This document shows positions 1-8,812 of a DNA stretch of 64,000 bases, piece after piece. The notes beneath the pieces were generated by a model, which was not told the origin of the DNA, searched no databases, and worked only from the letters and a program-made list of their open reading frames with translations. Source of the stretch: Desulfonatronospira thiodismutans ASO3-1 (GTDB lineage: Bacteria; Desulfobacterota; Desulfovibrionia; Desulfovibrionales; Desulfonatronovibrionaceae); NCBI RefSeq assembly GCF_000174435.1, contig NZ_ACJN02000004.1, positions 186,001 to 250,000 of the forward strand, in the 5' to 3' direction. Position numbers and translations under genes: made by a program. Every line of letters starts with the position of its first letter. The stretch's first letter is position 1.

Positions 1-2867
1 ACTATCTGGGTCCGGACGACGTCCAGGCCCACGATATACTTTTGTGCATCCAGACCAATTCCAAGGTCCAGGACAGCTCCAGGATGCGCTTTGACACAGA
101 CCAGCTCTACTACAAATCAGTGGAGGAGATGGAGAAGGAATTCTCCCACTGCCCCCAGGCCCTGGAAAACGTCCAGGAGATAATCAAGCGCTGCAACCTG
201 GAAATAGAAACGGACACCTTTCATTTCCCCCGGTACACTCCATCCAGGGAAAACACCCTGGACGAAGAATTCATAAGCCTTTCCAGGGAAGGACTCCAGC
301 AAAGATTCCAGGAACTGCCCTACAGCGTAGACCAAAAACATTACCGGGAGCGCCTGGAGGAAGAACTGGAGATAATCTGCTCCATGGGTTTTCCCGGTTA
401 TTTTCTCATTGTCCAGGACTTCATCAACTGGGCCAAGTCTCAGGGCATACCAGTAGGTCCCGGACGGGGTTCTGCCGCAGGCAGTCTTGTGGCCTATGCC
501 CTGCGTATCACCAACCTGGACCCCATCCGATACAATCTGCTGTTCGAGCGCTTCCTGAACAAGGAACGGGCCAGCATGCCGGATATTGACGTGGATTTCT
601 GCTACGATCAGCGCGAAAAGGTAATCCGCTACGTGGCGGAAAAGTACGGCCGGGACAGCGTGGCCCAGATCACCACCTTCGGGACCATGAAGGCCCGGGC
701 CGTGGTCCGGGACGTGGGCCGGGCCCTGGGCATGAAGCTGTCTTTGACGGACAAGATAGCCAAACTCATTCCTGAAGAACTCAAGATGACCATTGACAAA
801 GCCATGCAGCAGGAGCCCGACCTGCGCAAAATGGTGGACGAAGATGAAGACGTGGCCAGACTAATGGATATCTGCCGCCGCCTGGAAGGCATGGTGCGCC
901 ACGCCTCCACCCACGCCGCAGGCATCGTCATCTCCGACAGGGCCATGCAGGAGCATCTGCCCCTTTACCGCGGAAAAAAAGACGAAGTGGTCACCCAGTT
1001 CGACATGAAGAGGGTGGAAAAAGTAGGGCTCATCAAGTTTGATTTTCTGGGTCTCAAGACCCTTACCGTACTCAAGGACACCCTGGCCATGGCCTCCAGA
1101 AACGGCCAGGAAACCCCGGACCTGGACAGCCTGCCCCTGGAGGACCCGGAAACCTTCAAGCTCCTGGGCCGGGGGCTCACCGACGGGGTATTCCAGCTGG
1201 AAAGCTCTGGAATGCGCAATGTCCTGGTGGACTTAAAGCCCACCTGCTTTGAAGACATCATCGCCCTTCTGGCCCTTTACCGTCCAGGGCCCCTGGAAAG
1301 CGGCATGGTCACGGACTTCATCAAGCGCAAGCACGGCCTGGTCCCTGTTGAATACCCCCACCCGGAACTGGAACCGGTACTAAAGGAAACCTACGGGGTT
1401 ATCCTGTACCAGGAACAGGTCATGAAAATCGCCCAGGTCCTGGCCGGGTATTCCCTGGGGGACGGCGATATCCTGCGCCGGGCCATGGGCAAGAAGGAAG
1501 CCTCGGTCATGGCCAGGCAGAGAAGCAAATTTTTGCAGGGTGCCAAAGAACATGGGGTCAAACAGGAGACAGCGGAATATATTTTCGACCTGGTGGAAAA
1601 ATTCGCCGGATACGGCTTCAACAAATCCCACAGTGCGGCTTACGCCCTGATTTCCTATCAGACCGCCTACCTCAAGGCCCATTTTCCCAGCGAATTCATG
1701 GCCGCGCTCATCACCTCCGAGGTAAACAACACAGACAAGGTCATAGCCCATGTCAACGCCTGCAGGGATATGGAAATCACCGTACTGCCCCCCTGCATCA
1801 ATTCCAGCCTGAACGAGTTCAGCGTGGAGAACAACCAGGTGCGCTTCGGGCTCTCGGGCATAAAAAACGTAGGCAGAAGCGCCATAGAGGCCATCATCCG
1901 GGAGAGAAAAAAGAACGGCCCCTTTGAAAACCTCCTGGATTTCTGCGAAAGAGTAGGTTCGCGCAAGGCGGGCAAACGGGTCCTGGAAATGCTCATCAAA
2001 AGCGGGGCCATGGACACTCTGGGCTGCTCCCGCCGGGCTCTTCTGGACGGGATGGACATGGTTGCGGCCAGGGCTCAGAGATCAGCCAAAAACAAGGTCA
2101 AGGGACAGCTGTCCATGCTCAGCCTCCTGGGGGAGGAAACCTGCCAGGTCAAGGGCCTGGGTCTGGATTGTCCCGAGAATGAGCTGGAAGAATTCCAGGA
2201 GGACGAAAAGCTCAAGCTGGAAAAAGAGGCCCTGGGCTTTTACCTGAGCGGGCACCCCCTGCTGCCCTTCAGGCGCGATATTCAGCGCCTGAAGCTGAGT
2301 ACCATCCAGGAATGCCTGGAACTAAGACCCGGCACCCAGGTGGAACTTCCTGTAATCATAGTAGGCAAAAAAGAACACGTCAGCAAAAAGGGAGACAAGA
2401 TGGCCTTCTGCCAGATAGAGGACCTGACTGGAACCGCTGAAGTCACCATATTCGGGGATCTTTATTCCACCTGCAGGGAAGTGGTTCAAAGCGAACAGCC
2501 CCTGCTTTTAAAGGCCAGGATAAGCAGTTATCAGGGGAGCGGCGGTTCTTCCGGAGAAGAAGACAGCGAGACCCCAAGACAGGTTAAATTTACAGCCGAA
2601 AGCATCTCCTATCTGAGTCAGGCCATAGACAGCGGGGATCAGCCGGTGGAAATAGAAGCAGACCTTCAGGGCGTGCCCGGGGATCAATGGATCAAGGACC
2701 TGAAAAACCTTCTGGCCCGATACCCGGGACGCATCCCGGTATGCCTGAACCTGCGCCTGGAAGACCATACACGCTGCAGGCTCATGCTGGGCCCCAACTA
2801 CTGCGTAACCCCCGGCCAGGAGTTCTGGTCCCGGCTGGAAAAGCTGGGAGACATCTGCAGGCATTAG
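1..2867 (+). CDS. dnaE: DNA polymerase III alpha subunit, 5'-truncated
   Basis: Replicative DNA polymerase catalytic subunit of the holoenzyme. The reading frame is open from base 3, so the N-terminal PHP domain and the first part of the protein lie outside the window; about 954 residues remain. Visible are the palm segment with VGPGRGSAAGSLVAY, the catalytic aspartates in MPDIDVDF, fingers-region motifs such as LALYRPGPLESGM and GYGFNKSHSAAYA, and a C-terminal OB-fold segment (VGKKEHVSKKGDKMAF). The first ATG inside the window is not the start. A sensor kinase follows 30 bp downstream on the same strand; no terminator is visible between them. Confidence 0.97.
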   Translation, partial: YLGPDDVQAHDILLCIQTNSKVQDSSRMRFDTDQLYYKSVEEMEKEFSHCPQALENVQEIIKRCNLEIETDTFHFPRYTPSRENTLDEEFISLSREGLQQRFQELPYSVDQKHYRERLEEELEIICSMGFPGYFLIVQDFINWAKSQGIPVGPGRGSAAGSLVAYALRITNLDPIRYNLLFERFLNKERASMPDIDVDFCYDQREKVIRYVAEKYGRDSVAQITTFGTMKARAVVRDVGRALGMKLSLTDKIAKLIPEELKMTIDKAMQQEPDLRKMVDEDEDVARLMDICRRLEGMVRHASTHAAGIVISDRAMQEHLPLYRGKKDEVVTQFDMKRVEKVGLIKFDFLGLKTLTVLKDTLAMASRNGQETPDLDSLPLEDPETFKLLGRGLTDGVFQLESSGMRNVLVDLKPTCFEDIIALLALYRPGPLESGMVTDFIKRKHGLVPVEYPHPELEPVLKETYGVILYQEQVMKIAQVLAGYSLGDGDILRRAMGKKEASVMARQRSKFLQGAKEHGVKQETAEYIFDLVEKFAGYGFNKSHSAAYALISYQTAYLKAHFPSEFMAALITSEVNNTDKVIAHVNACRDMEITVLPPCINSSLNEFSVENNQVRFGLSGIKNVGRSAIEAIIRERKKNGPFENLLDFCERVGSRKAGKRVLEMLIKSGAMDTLGCSRRALLDGMDMVAARAQRSAKNKVKGQLSMLSLLGEETCQVKGLGLDCPENELEEFQEDEKLKLEKEALGFYLSGHPLLPFRRDIQRLKLSTIQECLELRPGTQVELPVIIVGKKEHVSKKGDKMAFCQIEDLTGTAEVTIFGDLYSTCREVVQSEQPLLLKARISSYQGSGGSSGEEDSETPRQVKFTAESISYLSQAIDSGDQPVEIEADLQGVPGDQWIKDLKNLLARYPGRIPVCLNLRLEDHTRCRLMLGPNYCVTPGQEFWSRLEKLGDICRH

Positions 2868-2897
2868 TGCCGGGCACAGCTGAACGAGGAGGATATT

Positions 2898-5800
2898 TTG
2901 GAGTTCTTGAAAGAAGCAGATTCAGAAGGCCGGTTATGGCAGTTTACCTTTGATGCAGTTCCAGATCTCATCGCCATACTGGACGCCGGGCACAATGTGG
3001 TCAGGATTAACCGATCCATGGCTGACGCCCTGGGAGTTGAGCCCTGGCAGGCCCAGGGCCGCAAATGCTATGAACTGGTTCACGGCATGAGCCGGCCCCC
3101 GGATTTCTGCCCCCACGCGAAATTGCTCTGCAGCGGAAATGCAGAGCAGGCGGAATCCTGGATTGACAATCTAAACGGACATTTCCATGTCAGCACCAAT
3201 CCCCTGCATGACAGTACAGGCCGCCTCAGGGGCTGCGTGCACATAGCCAGGGACATATCCCATCACAAAAAAATACAGGAGGAACTGCAGGACAGAACCG
3301 AGCGTATGCAGGCGGTTATGAACAGCATGGACAGCCTGGTTTACGTTGCGGATATGCAGACCCACGAGATCCTTTTTATAAATGATTACGGCCGGAAGAA
3401 CCTGGGATACGTAACCGGCATGAAATGCTGGGAAATAATGCAGAAAGGCGCTTCCGGGCCATGTCCGGACTGCGGCAACCACCTGCTCCTGGATGGACAG
3501 GGCAGGCCCACAGGTACGCGTGTCCGGGAACATTACAACTCCGGCGAAGACAGGTGGTATATCCTGCGGGATAAAGCCATCCCCTGGAAAGACGGCCGCC
3601 TGGTGCGCCTGCAGATAGCCACGGACATCACCCAGGAAAAAAAAGACCGGGAAAAACAGGAGAGATTCAAGGCCGCTCTGGACAGCAGTGCAGACAGCTT
3701 TTTCATCATCGACTGCGAAAGCATGAAATTTCTGGACGTCAATCTCATGGCCTGCCAGTCACTGGGCTACTCCCGGGAAGAACTACTGAACATGGGTCCC
3801 CACGACCTCAAGCCTGAATTCACATTTCAGGATATGCAGGAGATCTGTGACTCAGTCAACGAGGACAGAGAACAGGCAGGGTTGATAAAGACTCTACACC
3901 GGACTAAAGACGGCCGGGATTTTCCTGTTGAAGTAAGCCTCAGGACCTTCAGGCAGAGAGAAAGGGATCTGATTATAGCCGTGGCCAGGGACATCACCGA
4001 ATTCAAGAAGGCAGAAGACGCCCTGAGGTATCGCATGAAGATGCACAGGCTTCTGGTGGATATGTCCATGGTCTTTCTTACCGCACCCATAGATTACCTG
4101 GAAAAGGCAGTAAGTGAAGCGCTTATGCAGGTAGCCAGGTTTACCAGGACCGACCGGACCTACGTTTTCGCCTATGACTTCCACAACCAGACCATGACTA
4201 ACACCCATGAATGGTGCGCCGCAGGAGTCGATCCCCAGCAGCACAGGCTGCAGAATGTTCCCTTTGATATGGCCTGGGAACCCGTGAGGCTGCACAGTCA
4301 GGGCAGTCCGTATTACATTGGGGATATTGAGGAAATGCCTGACTGGGATCCCTTGAAAACCCATCTGCAAAAGCAGGACACTAAGGCGCTGCTTAGCGTG
4401 CCCCTGAAAGATCATTTTCACTGCTACGGGTTCCTGGGTGTGGACTGCGTCCGGGAAACCAGGGAATGGACCCGGGCTGAGATAGACCTGTTCGTGCTCC
4501 TGGCCGAGCTTCTGGTCAATGCCAGGCACAGAAAAAGCCGCGAAGAGGAGCTGAATCAGGCCAGGCTGCAGGCTGAACATGCCACCCGGGCTAAAAGCGA
4601 GTTTCTGGCCAATATGAGCCACGAGATACGCACCCCCCTGAACGGAGTCATCGGCATGAGCGGGCTCCTCCTGGACACGGAACTGGACTCCCAGCAGCGA
4701 AGCTTTGCCGAAACATTAAAAACAAGCGCCCAGACCCTGCTCAACCTGATAAATGACATCCTGGATCTTTCCAAAATAGAGGCTGACAGGCTGCAACTGG
4801 AAACCAAGGGCTTTAACCTGGAAACAACAGTAAAAGACAGCGCCGGCATACTCAATTACCAGGCCATGGAAAAAGGTCTGAAGCTCGGTTATGTCATCCA
4901 TCCAGGAGTACATCACTGTCTGCTGGGCGATGAAGGACGTCTGAGCCAGGTTCTGGTCAACCTCCTGGGCAATGCCATCAAGTTTACCTCCCAGGGACAG
5001 GTTGATCTGGAGGTGTCCCCGGTTCAGGAAGAAGCAGACCATGTCCGCCTGCTTTTTGAGGTGCACGACACCGGCATAGGCATCCCTGAGGAAAAGCAGG
5101 ACCAGCTTTTTACCCCCTTTCATCAGTTAAACACCTCGGTAACCCGCAGTTTTGGAGGTACCGGGCTGGGGCTGGCCATCTGCAAAAGCCTGGTGCAGAT
5201 GATGGGTGGAGAAATAGGAGTGAAAAGTTCCAAGGGCCGGGGATCGACCTTCTGGTTTACCGCAGGCTTTGAAAAGGACCCTGCACCCCTTGATAAGGAA
5301 GCACAGGAAAAAATTTCTGATCCGGGGCAGGCGTCTTGCAGACCGCACCTGGACAGCCGCATACTCATAGTTGAGGACAACCCCACCAACCAGATGGTTG
5401 CCCGGGCCGTACTGAAAAAACTGGGCCTTACGAACTCGACAGTGGCCAACAACGGCAGGGAGGCCCTGGACATCCTGGCCCGGGAAAACTTTGACCTGGT
5501 GCTCATGGACTGCCGCATGCCGGAAATGGACGGATTTGAGGCCACCCGGCGCATACGCGAAGGAAAAAATAGCGTGCAGAATCCACAGGTGCCCATAGTG
5601 GCCATGACCGCCCATGCCATGAAAGGAGACAGGGAAAAATGCATCCAGGCCGGGATGAGCGACTACCTTTCCAAGCCGGTACAGCCCCAGGAACTGGAAG
5701 AAATTATCAACAGGCAACTCCGCCCTGCACAAGGCGGCTTAAAAAACGCCCGGCAAGAAGACACTCCCGGCCTGGATGCTTCATCTGTGCATGACCAGGG

Positions 5801-6137
5801 ACATTTTGTGGAGGCTGAACTTGCAGAAAGGGTCATGCATGATGAGGAACTGCTGCAGGAAATCCTGCAGCAGTTCATCCAAGAGGCCCCTAAACGCATG
5901 CAGAACCTTGAAAAAAGCCTGCACAGTAAAAACCCTGAACAGGCCAGAAGTTATGCCCACGCCCTCAAGGGTATTTCGGCCAATATATCAGCCAGAAACC
6001 TGAGTGAAAAAGCCTGGGCCATGGAAAAGGCCGCAGGTGCAGAAGACATGGAAGAAATGCACAGACTGCTGCCGGAAATGGAAAGAGAACTGGAAAACCT
6101 TATTACAGTGCTTAAAGAGCGTATCACTCAGAGTTAG
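2898..6137 (+). CDS. PAS/GAF hybrid sensor histidine kinase with REC and HPt
   Basis: A 1079-residue signalling protein. Domains in order: three PAS domains (about 10-125, 135-245, 253-370), a GAF-like domain (about 385-545), HisKA with phospho-acceptor His575 in NMSHEIRTP, HATPase_c (about 675-790, with DTGIGIP and GGTGLGLAI), a receiver domain with phospho-acceptor Asp871 in LVLMDCRMPEMDG, and an HPt domain with His1021 in SYAHALKG. It therefore holds a whole His-Asp-His relay, and its final response regulator is elsewhere. The first two PAS domains carry extra cysteines (PPDFCPHAKLLC and GPCPDCG), a possible metal or redox site. The start is TTG at 2898 behind a GAGGAGG ribosome binding site. 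No membrane segment is visible, so it is probably cytoplasmic. The signal is unknown. Confidence 0.93.
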   Translation: MEFLKEADSEGRLWQFTFDAVPDLIAILDAGHNVVRINRSMADALGVEPWQAQGRKCYELVHGMSRPPDFCPHAKLLCSGNAEQAESWIDNLNGHFHVSTNPLHDSTGRLRGCVHIARDISHHKKIQEELQDRTERMQAVMNSMDSLVYVADMQTHEILFINDYGRKNLGYVTGMKCWEIMQKGASGPCPDCGNHLLLDGQGRPTGTRVREHYNSGEDRWYILRDKAIPWKDGRLVRLQIATDITQEKKDREKQERFKAALDSSADSFFIIDCESMKFLDVNLMACQSLGYSREELLNMGPHDLKPEFTFQDMQEICDSVNEDREQAGLIKTLHRTKDGRDFPVEVSLRTFRQRERDLIIAVARDITEFKKAEDALRYRMKMHRLLVDMSMVFLTAPIDYLEKAVSEALMQVARFTRTDRTYVFAYDFHNQTMTNTHEWCAAGVDPQQHRLQNVPFDMAWEPVRLHSQGSPYYIGDIEEMPDWDPLKTHLQKQDTKALLSVPLKDHFHCYGFLGVDCVRETREWTRAEIDLFVLLAELLVNARHRKSREEELNQARLQAEHATRAKSEFLANMSHEIRTPLNGVIGMSGLLLDTELDSQQRSFAETLKTSAQTLLNLINDILDLSKIEADRLQLETKGFNLETTVKDSAGILNYQAMEKGLKLGYVIHPGVHHCLLGDEGRLSQVLVNLLGNAIKFTSQGQVDLEVSPVQEEADHVRLLFEVHDTGIGIPEEKQDQLFTPFHQLNTSVTRSFGGTGLGLAICKSLVQMMGGEIGVKSSKGRGSTFWFTAGFEKDPAPLDKEAQEKISDPGQASCRPHLDSRILIVEDNPTNQMVARAVLKKLGLTNSTVANNGREALDILARENFDLVLMDCRMPEMDGFEATRRIREGKNSVQNPQVPIVAMTAHAMKGDREKCIQAGMSDYLSKPVQPQELEEIINRQLRPAQGGLKNARQEDTPGLDASSVHDQGHFVEAELAERVMHDEELLQEILQQFIQEAPKRMQNLEKSLHSKNPEQARSYAHALKGISANISARNLSEKAWAMEKAAGAEDMEEMHRLLPEMERELENLITVLKERITQS

Positions 6138-6159
6138 ACTGTGTCCCGGAAAATGTTAC

Positions 6160-6190
6160 TTGACAGAAAATATTGCAGCTGCATTATTCT
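6160..6190 (+). promoter_or_regulatory. possible promoter for the ABC-F gene
   Basis: TTGACA at 6160-6165 is a perfect -35 match. The best -10, TATTCT at 6185-6190, is 19 bp away, longer than ideal; ATTATT at 6183 gives a 17-bp spacer but a poorer match. Transcription would start only a few bases before the ATG at 6203, so the mRNA would have almost no leader. This is inference. Confidence 0.25.
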
Positions 6191-6202
6191 GCTTTCCCGG
6201 TC

Positions 6203-8158
6203 ATGAAAATAACCGCCAACAATATATCCAGAAGTTACAGCGGCCAGGAACTCTTCAGCAGGGTCTCTTTTGAGCTGGAACCCGGCAGACGTCTGGCAGT
6301 GACCGGTCCCAACGGCTGCGGCAAGTCCACCCTTCTAAGCATGCTGGCCGGGTTGACCCACCCTGACAGCGGAAGCATAAACCGTCCCCAGGGCCTGAGA
6401 ACCGGATTTGTGGCCCAGGACCTGGATGATTCCGACCTAAAGATCCCCCTGCTGGAGTTTGTGCTCAGTGTTTTGCCTGACTGGAGCCAGTTCTGGAGGC
6501 AGTGGAAAAAAGCCGTGGCTGAAGACGACAGACAGGGCCTGGAAAAACTCTCCCGTAGACAGGCCGAGATGGAGCAATCCTGCGGATACAACCCCGAGTA
6601 CAGGGCTGAAAAGATCCTCACCGGGCTTGGCTTTGAAAAGTCCAGGTTCCACCTGCCCTTAGAGCATTTCTCCGGAGGCTGGAGAGAGCGGGCCAGGCTT
6701 TCCAGGGTCCTTTTGCAGGGAGCCGATCTTCTCATCCTGGACGAACCTACCAACCATCTGGACATGGAAGCTGTGCTGTGGCTGGAGAACTACCTGCTGG
6801 ATTTTTCCGGCATACTGGTACTGGTGGCCCATGACCGTTTTTTCCTGGACCGGGTGGCTACGCATGTTCTGCACCTGGGTTTTGACAGGCCCTATTTCCG
6901 CCCCGGCAACTACTCCTCTTTTGAGAAATGGCACCAGGAAACTCAGATTCTGCGGGAAAAGGAAAGAGAAAAGATATCCAGTGAGATAAAACATCTCAAA
7001 AGCTTTGTGGACCGTTTCCGCTACAAGGCCTCCAAGGCCAGGCAGGCCCAGGCCAGGCTGGCCAGGATGGACAGCCTGGAATCCAGGAAAAAGGAACTGC
7101 AGTCAGACAGAGCCGGCAAGCGCCTGAATTTCTCCTGGCCTGCCCCGGCCAGAGCCAGCCGGGTGGCTGTTACCTGTTCCGAGCTTTTCTTCAGGCATCC
7201 TCAAGGCCCTGAACTTTTAAACAATGTAAACTTTCAACTCTTTGACGGCCACAAAATCGCCCTCATGGGACAAAACGGCAGCGGAAAGTCCACCCTGTTC
7301 AAGCTCATAACCGGCCGGGCTGCCCCCGACTCCGGAACTATAAAACTTGGACACAACACCAGGCCGGCCTATTTCACCCAGCACCAGACCGAGACCCTGG
7401 CAGCTGAAAATACGGTCCTGGCAGAGATCAAAAGGCTTTCATCCCGGGATCTAACCGAGGAGGAAGTCCGCTCCGTGCTGGGGCTCTTTCTTCTGGACGA
7501 AACCTTCTGGGACAGAAAAGTACAAAGCTTAAGCGGCGGTGAAAAATCCAGGCTTATCCTTTCCTCCCTGTTTCTCACCCGGGCCAACCTTTTGTTGCTG
7601 GACGAGCCCACCAACCACCTGGACATGGAAAGCCGCGAGGCGCTTATAGCCGCCCTGCAAGATTTCCCGGGGGCAGTTTTCATGATCGCCCACGACCGTT
7701 TTCTGCTTTCCCGGGTAGCCGGTGAAGTGTGGACCTTAGAAAACGGACACACTGTGGAACACGGCATGGGCTTTGACGAGTATTACCAGAGAGTTGTCCT
7801 GAAGGACCAGACCGGCCCTGAGCTTTCCCGGGAAACCGGGCCCGGCGGTTCAGGCAGAAACAACAGCCCGCACAAAGAGAAAAAAAGACAGGAAGCAAGC
7901 CTTCGAAACCGGATTTACCGGGAACTTCAGCCCCTTAAAAAAGAATACTCTGAAAAGGAACACAGCCTGGAGCAGTCTCTGCTGCGCCAGGAAGAACTGG
8001 AAAATGCCATGTCTCTGCCCGAGACCTGCCAGGATCCAGACAGGATCAGAGAATTAAGCAGGGAGTACCGGGAGGTATGCGCCCAAAACGACAGTCTTAT
8101 GCACCGCCTGGAGGAACTGGAACAGCAGATAACACAGCTGGAAGCCGCAAAACCGTGA
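6203..8158 (+). CDS. ABC-F family ATPase (Uup/YheS-like)
   Basis: A soluble protein of 651 residues with two ABC ATPase domains and no membrane domain. The ABC-F family acts on ribosomes, by resetting translation or protecting against antibiotics. Domain 1 has Walker A GPNGCGKSTLL, signature SGGWRERARL and LLILDEPTNHLD. Domain 2 has GQNGSGKSTLF, LSGGEKSRL and LLLLDEPTNHLD. Between them lies a charged helical linker typical of ABC-F proteins, and the last 90 residues are a predicted coiled coil. The start ATG at 6203 is chosen because the conserved N terminus (MKITANNISRSY) begins there; no good ribosome binding site precedes it. The exact subfamily is not resolved. Confidence 0.92.
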   Translation: MKITANNISRSYSGQELFSRVSFELEPGRRLAVTGPNGCGKSTLLSMLAGLTHPDSGSINRPQGLRTGFVAQDLDDSDLKIPLLEFVLSVLPDWSQFWRQWKKAVAEDDRQGLEKLSRRQAEMEQSCGYNPEYRAEKILTGLGFEKSRFHLPLEHFSGGWRERARLSRVLLQGADLLILDEPTNHLDMEAVLWLENYLLDFSGILVLVAHDRFFLDRVATHVLHLGFDRPYFRPGNYSSFEKWHQETQILREKEREKISSEIKHLKSFVDRFRYKASKARQAQARLARMDSLESRKKELQSDRAGKRLNFSWPAPARASRVAVTCSELFFRHPQGPELLNNVNFQLFDGHKIALMGQNGSGKSTLFKLITGRAAPDSGTIKLGHNTRPAYFTQHQTETLAAENTVLAEIKRLSSRDLTEEEVRSVLGLFLLDETFWDRKVQSLSGGEKSRLILSSLFLTRANLLLLDEPTNHLDMESREALIAALQDFPGAVFMIAHDRFLLSRVAGEVWTLENGHTVEHGMGFDEYYQRVVLKDQTGPELSRETGPGGSGRNNSPHKEKKRQEASLRNRIYRELQPLKKEYSEKEHSLEQSLLRQEELENAMSLPETCQDPDRIRELSREYREVCAQNDSLMHRLEELEQQITQLEAAKP

Positions 8159-8340
8159 TCCTGGGGCGCAACTCATCTGGATGCCCCGCAGGTCCCAGAA
8201 AAATACCAGGATTGTACAGCCCTGAAATTCAATCCAGGGTTGCATTCAATACTTAACCGTACTACAATAGTAAATAATTCAGCAAGGTATTGTCACTACA
8301 GGAAAAGTTTAAGTTTGTTCAAAGGAGAGCGCCTCTCCTG

Positions 8341-8517
8341 GTAACCATTCAGGGGGTCCTCGGTGTTGATTACTGGCACAAGGCCTGGGGACTGTCCCTC
8401 GCTGTGTAGGTCTGTGCAGGATCACGGAATTTTGCGCTTGTAATTTTGGTGATCGTGAAGGCAAGGTGTCGCGGGGACTGTCCCCAGGCCGATTCCGGCA
8501 CCCCCCTGAATGGTTAC
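8341..8517. mobile_element. family B MITE-like element, copy B1
   Basis: A 177-bp non-coding element. The left end GTAACCATTCAGGGGG is repeated inverted at the right end (8501-8517). The flanks are CTCTCCTG (8333-8340) and CTTTCCTG (8518-8525), an 8-bp target duplication with one mismatch. Inside are inverted GGGGACTGTCCC-type arms (about 8388-8398 and 8473-8484), so the RNA or single strand could fold along most of its length. It encodes nothing recognisable. Confidence 0.8.
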
Positions 8518-8548
8518 CTTTCCTGGATGACTGAAACTGTAAGACTCA

Positions 8549-8625
8549 GTATCTGTTCAGCGCTTTAACTTCATGATCTTCATGCCCTTCATGGTAAGTA
8601 TCTGCGCTTTTAAGGAAAGAAAAGT
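8549..8625. repeat. decayed family A repeat end, copy A4
   Basis: GTATCTGTTCAGCGCTTT at 8549-8566 matches the terminal repeat of the family A elements. A second, internally shortened left end (GTATCTGCGCTTTTAAGG) lies at about 8597. No opposite-facing terminus is visible, so this is a fragment or a rearranged copy. Confidence 0.55.
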
Positions 8626-8812
8626 TTTCCTTTAGGACTATTTTTTCAGGATTTTTGACAACAACCATTTTTGTTCGAGGCACCAGGCCGCCTCCAGCAA
8701 TCCAGGAAGCCTTAATCCCCCTGAATGCAGGCTTTGAACCGGCTGCTTGCGCGCTTATCCGCGATTAATTCACCGGTAATTTTAATCCCGACAATATACA
8801 GCAGGAGCTGCA

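Larger units (their letters stand above)
8159..8812. other. 654-bp intergenic region with repeats
   Basis: No convincing coding sequence. It holds a complete family B element (8341-8517) and a decayed family A end (8549-8625). A short GGGGC/GCCCC hairpin just after the ABC-F stop has no T tail and is not called as a terminator. AGGAG upstream of 8813 is the ribosome binding site of the next gene. Confidence 0.7.

Noticed and set aside
8341-8517. Repeats considered as CRISPR units
   Set aside because: Copies are far apart, inverted at their ends and have no regular spacers; no cas genes are present.
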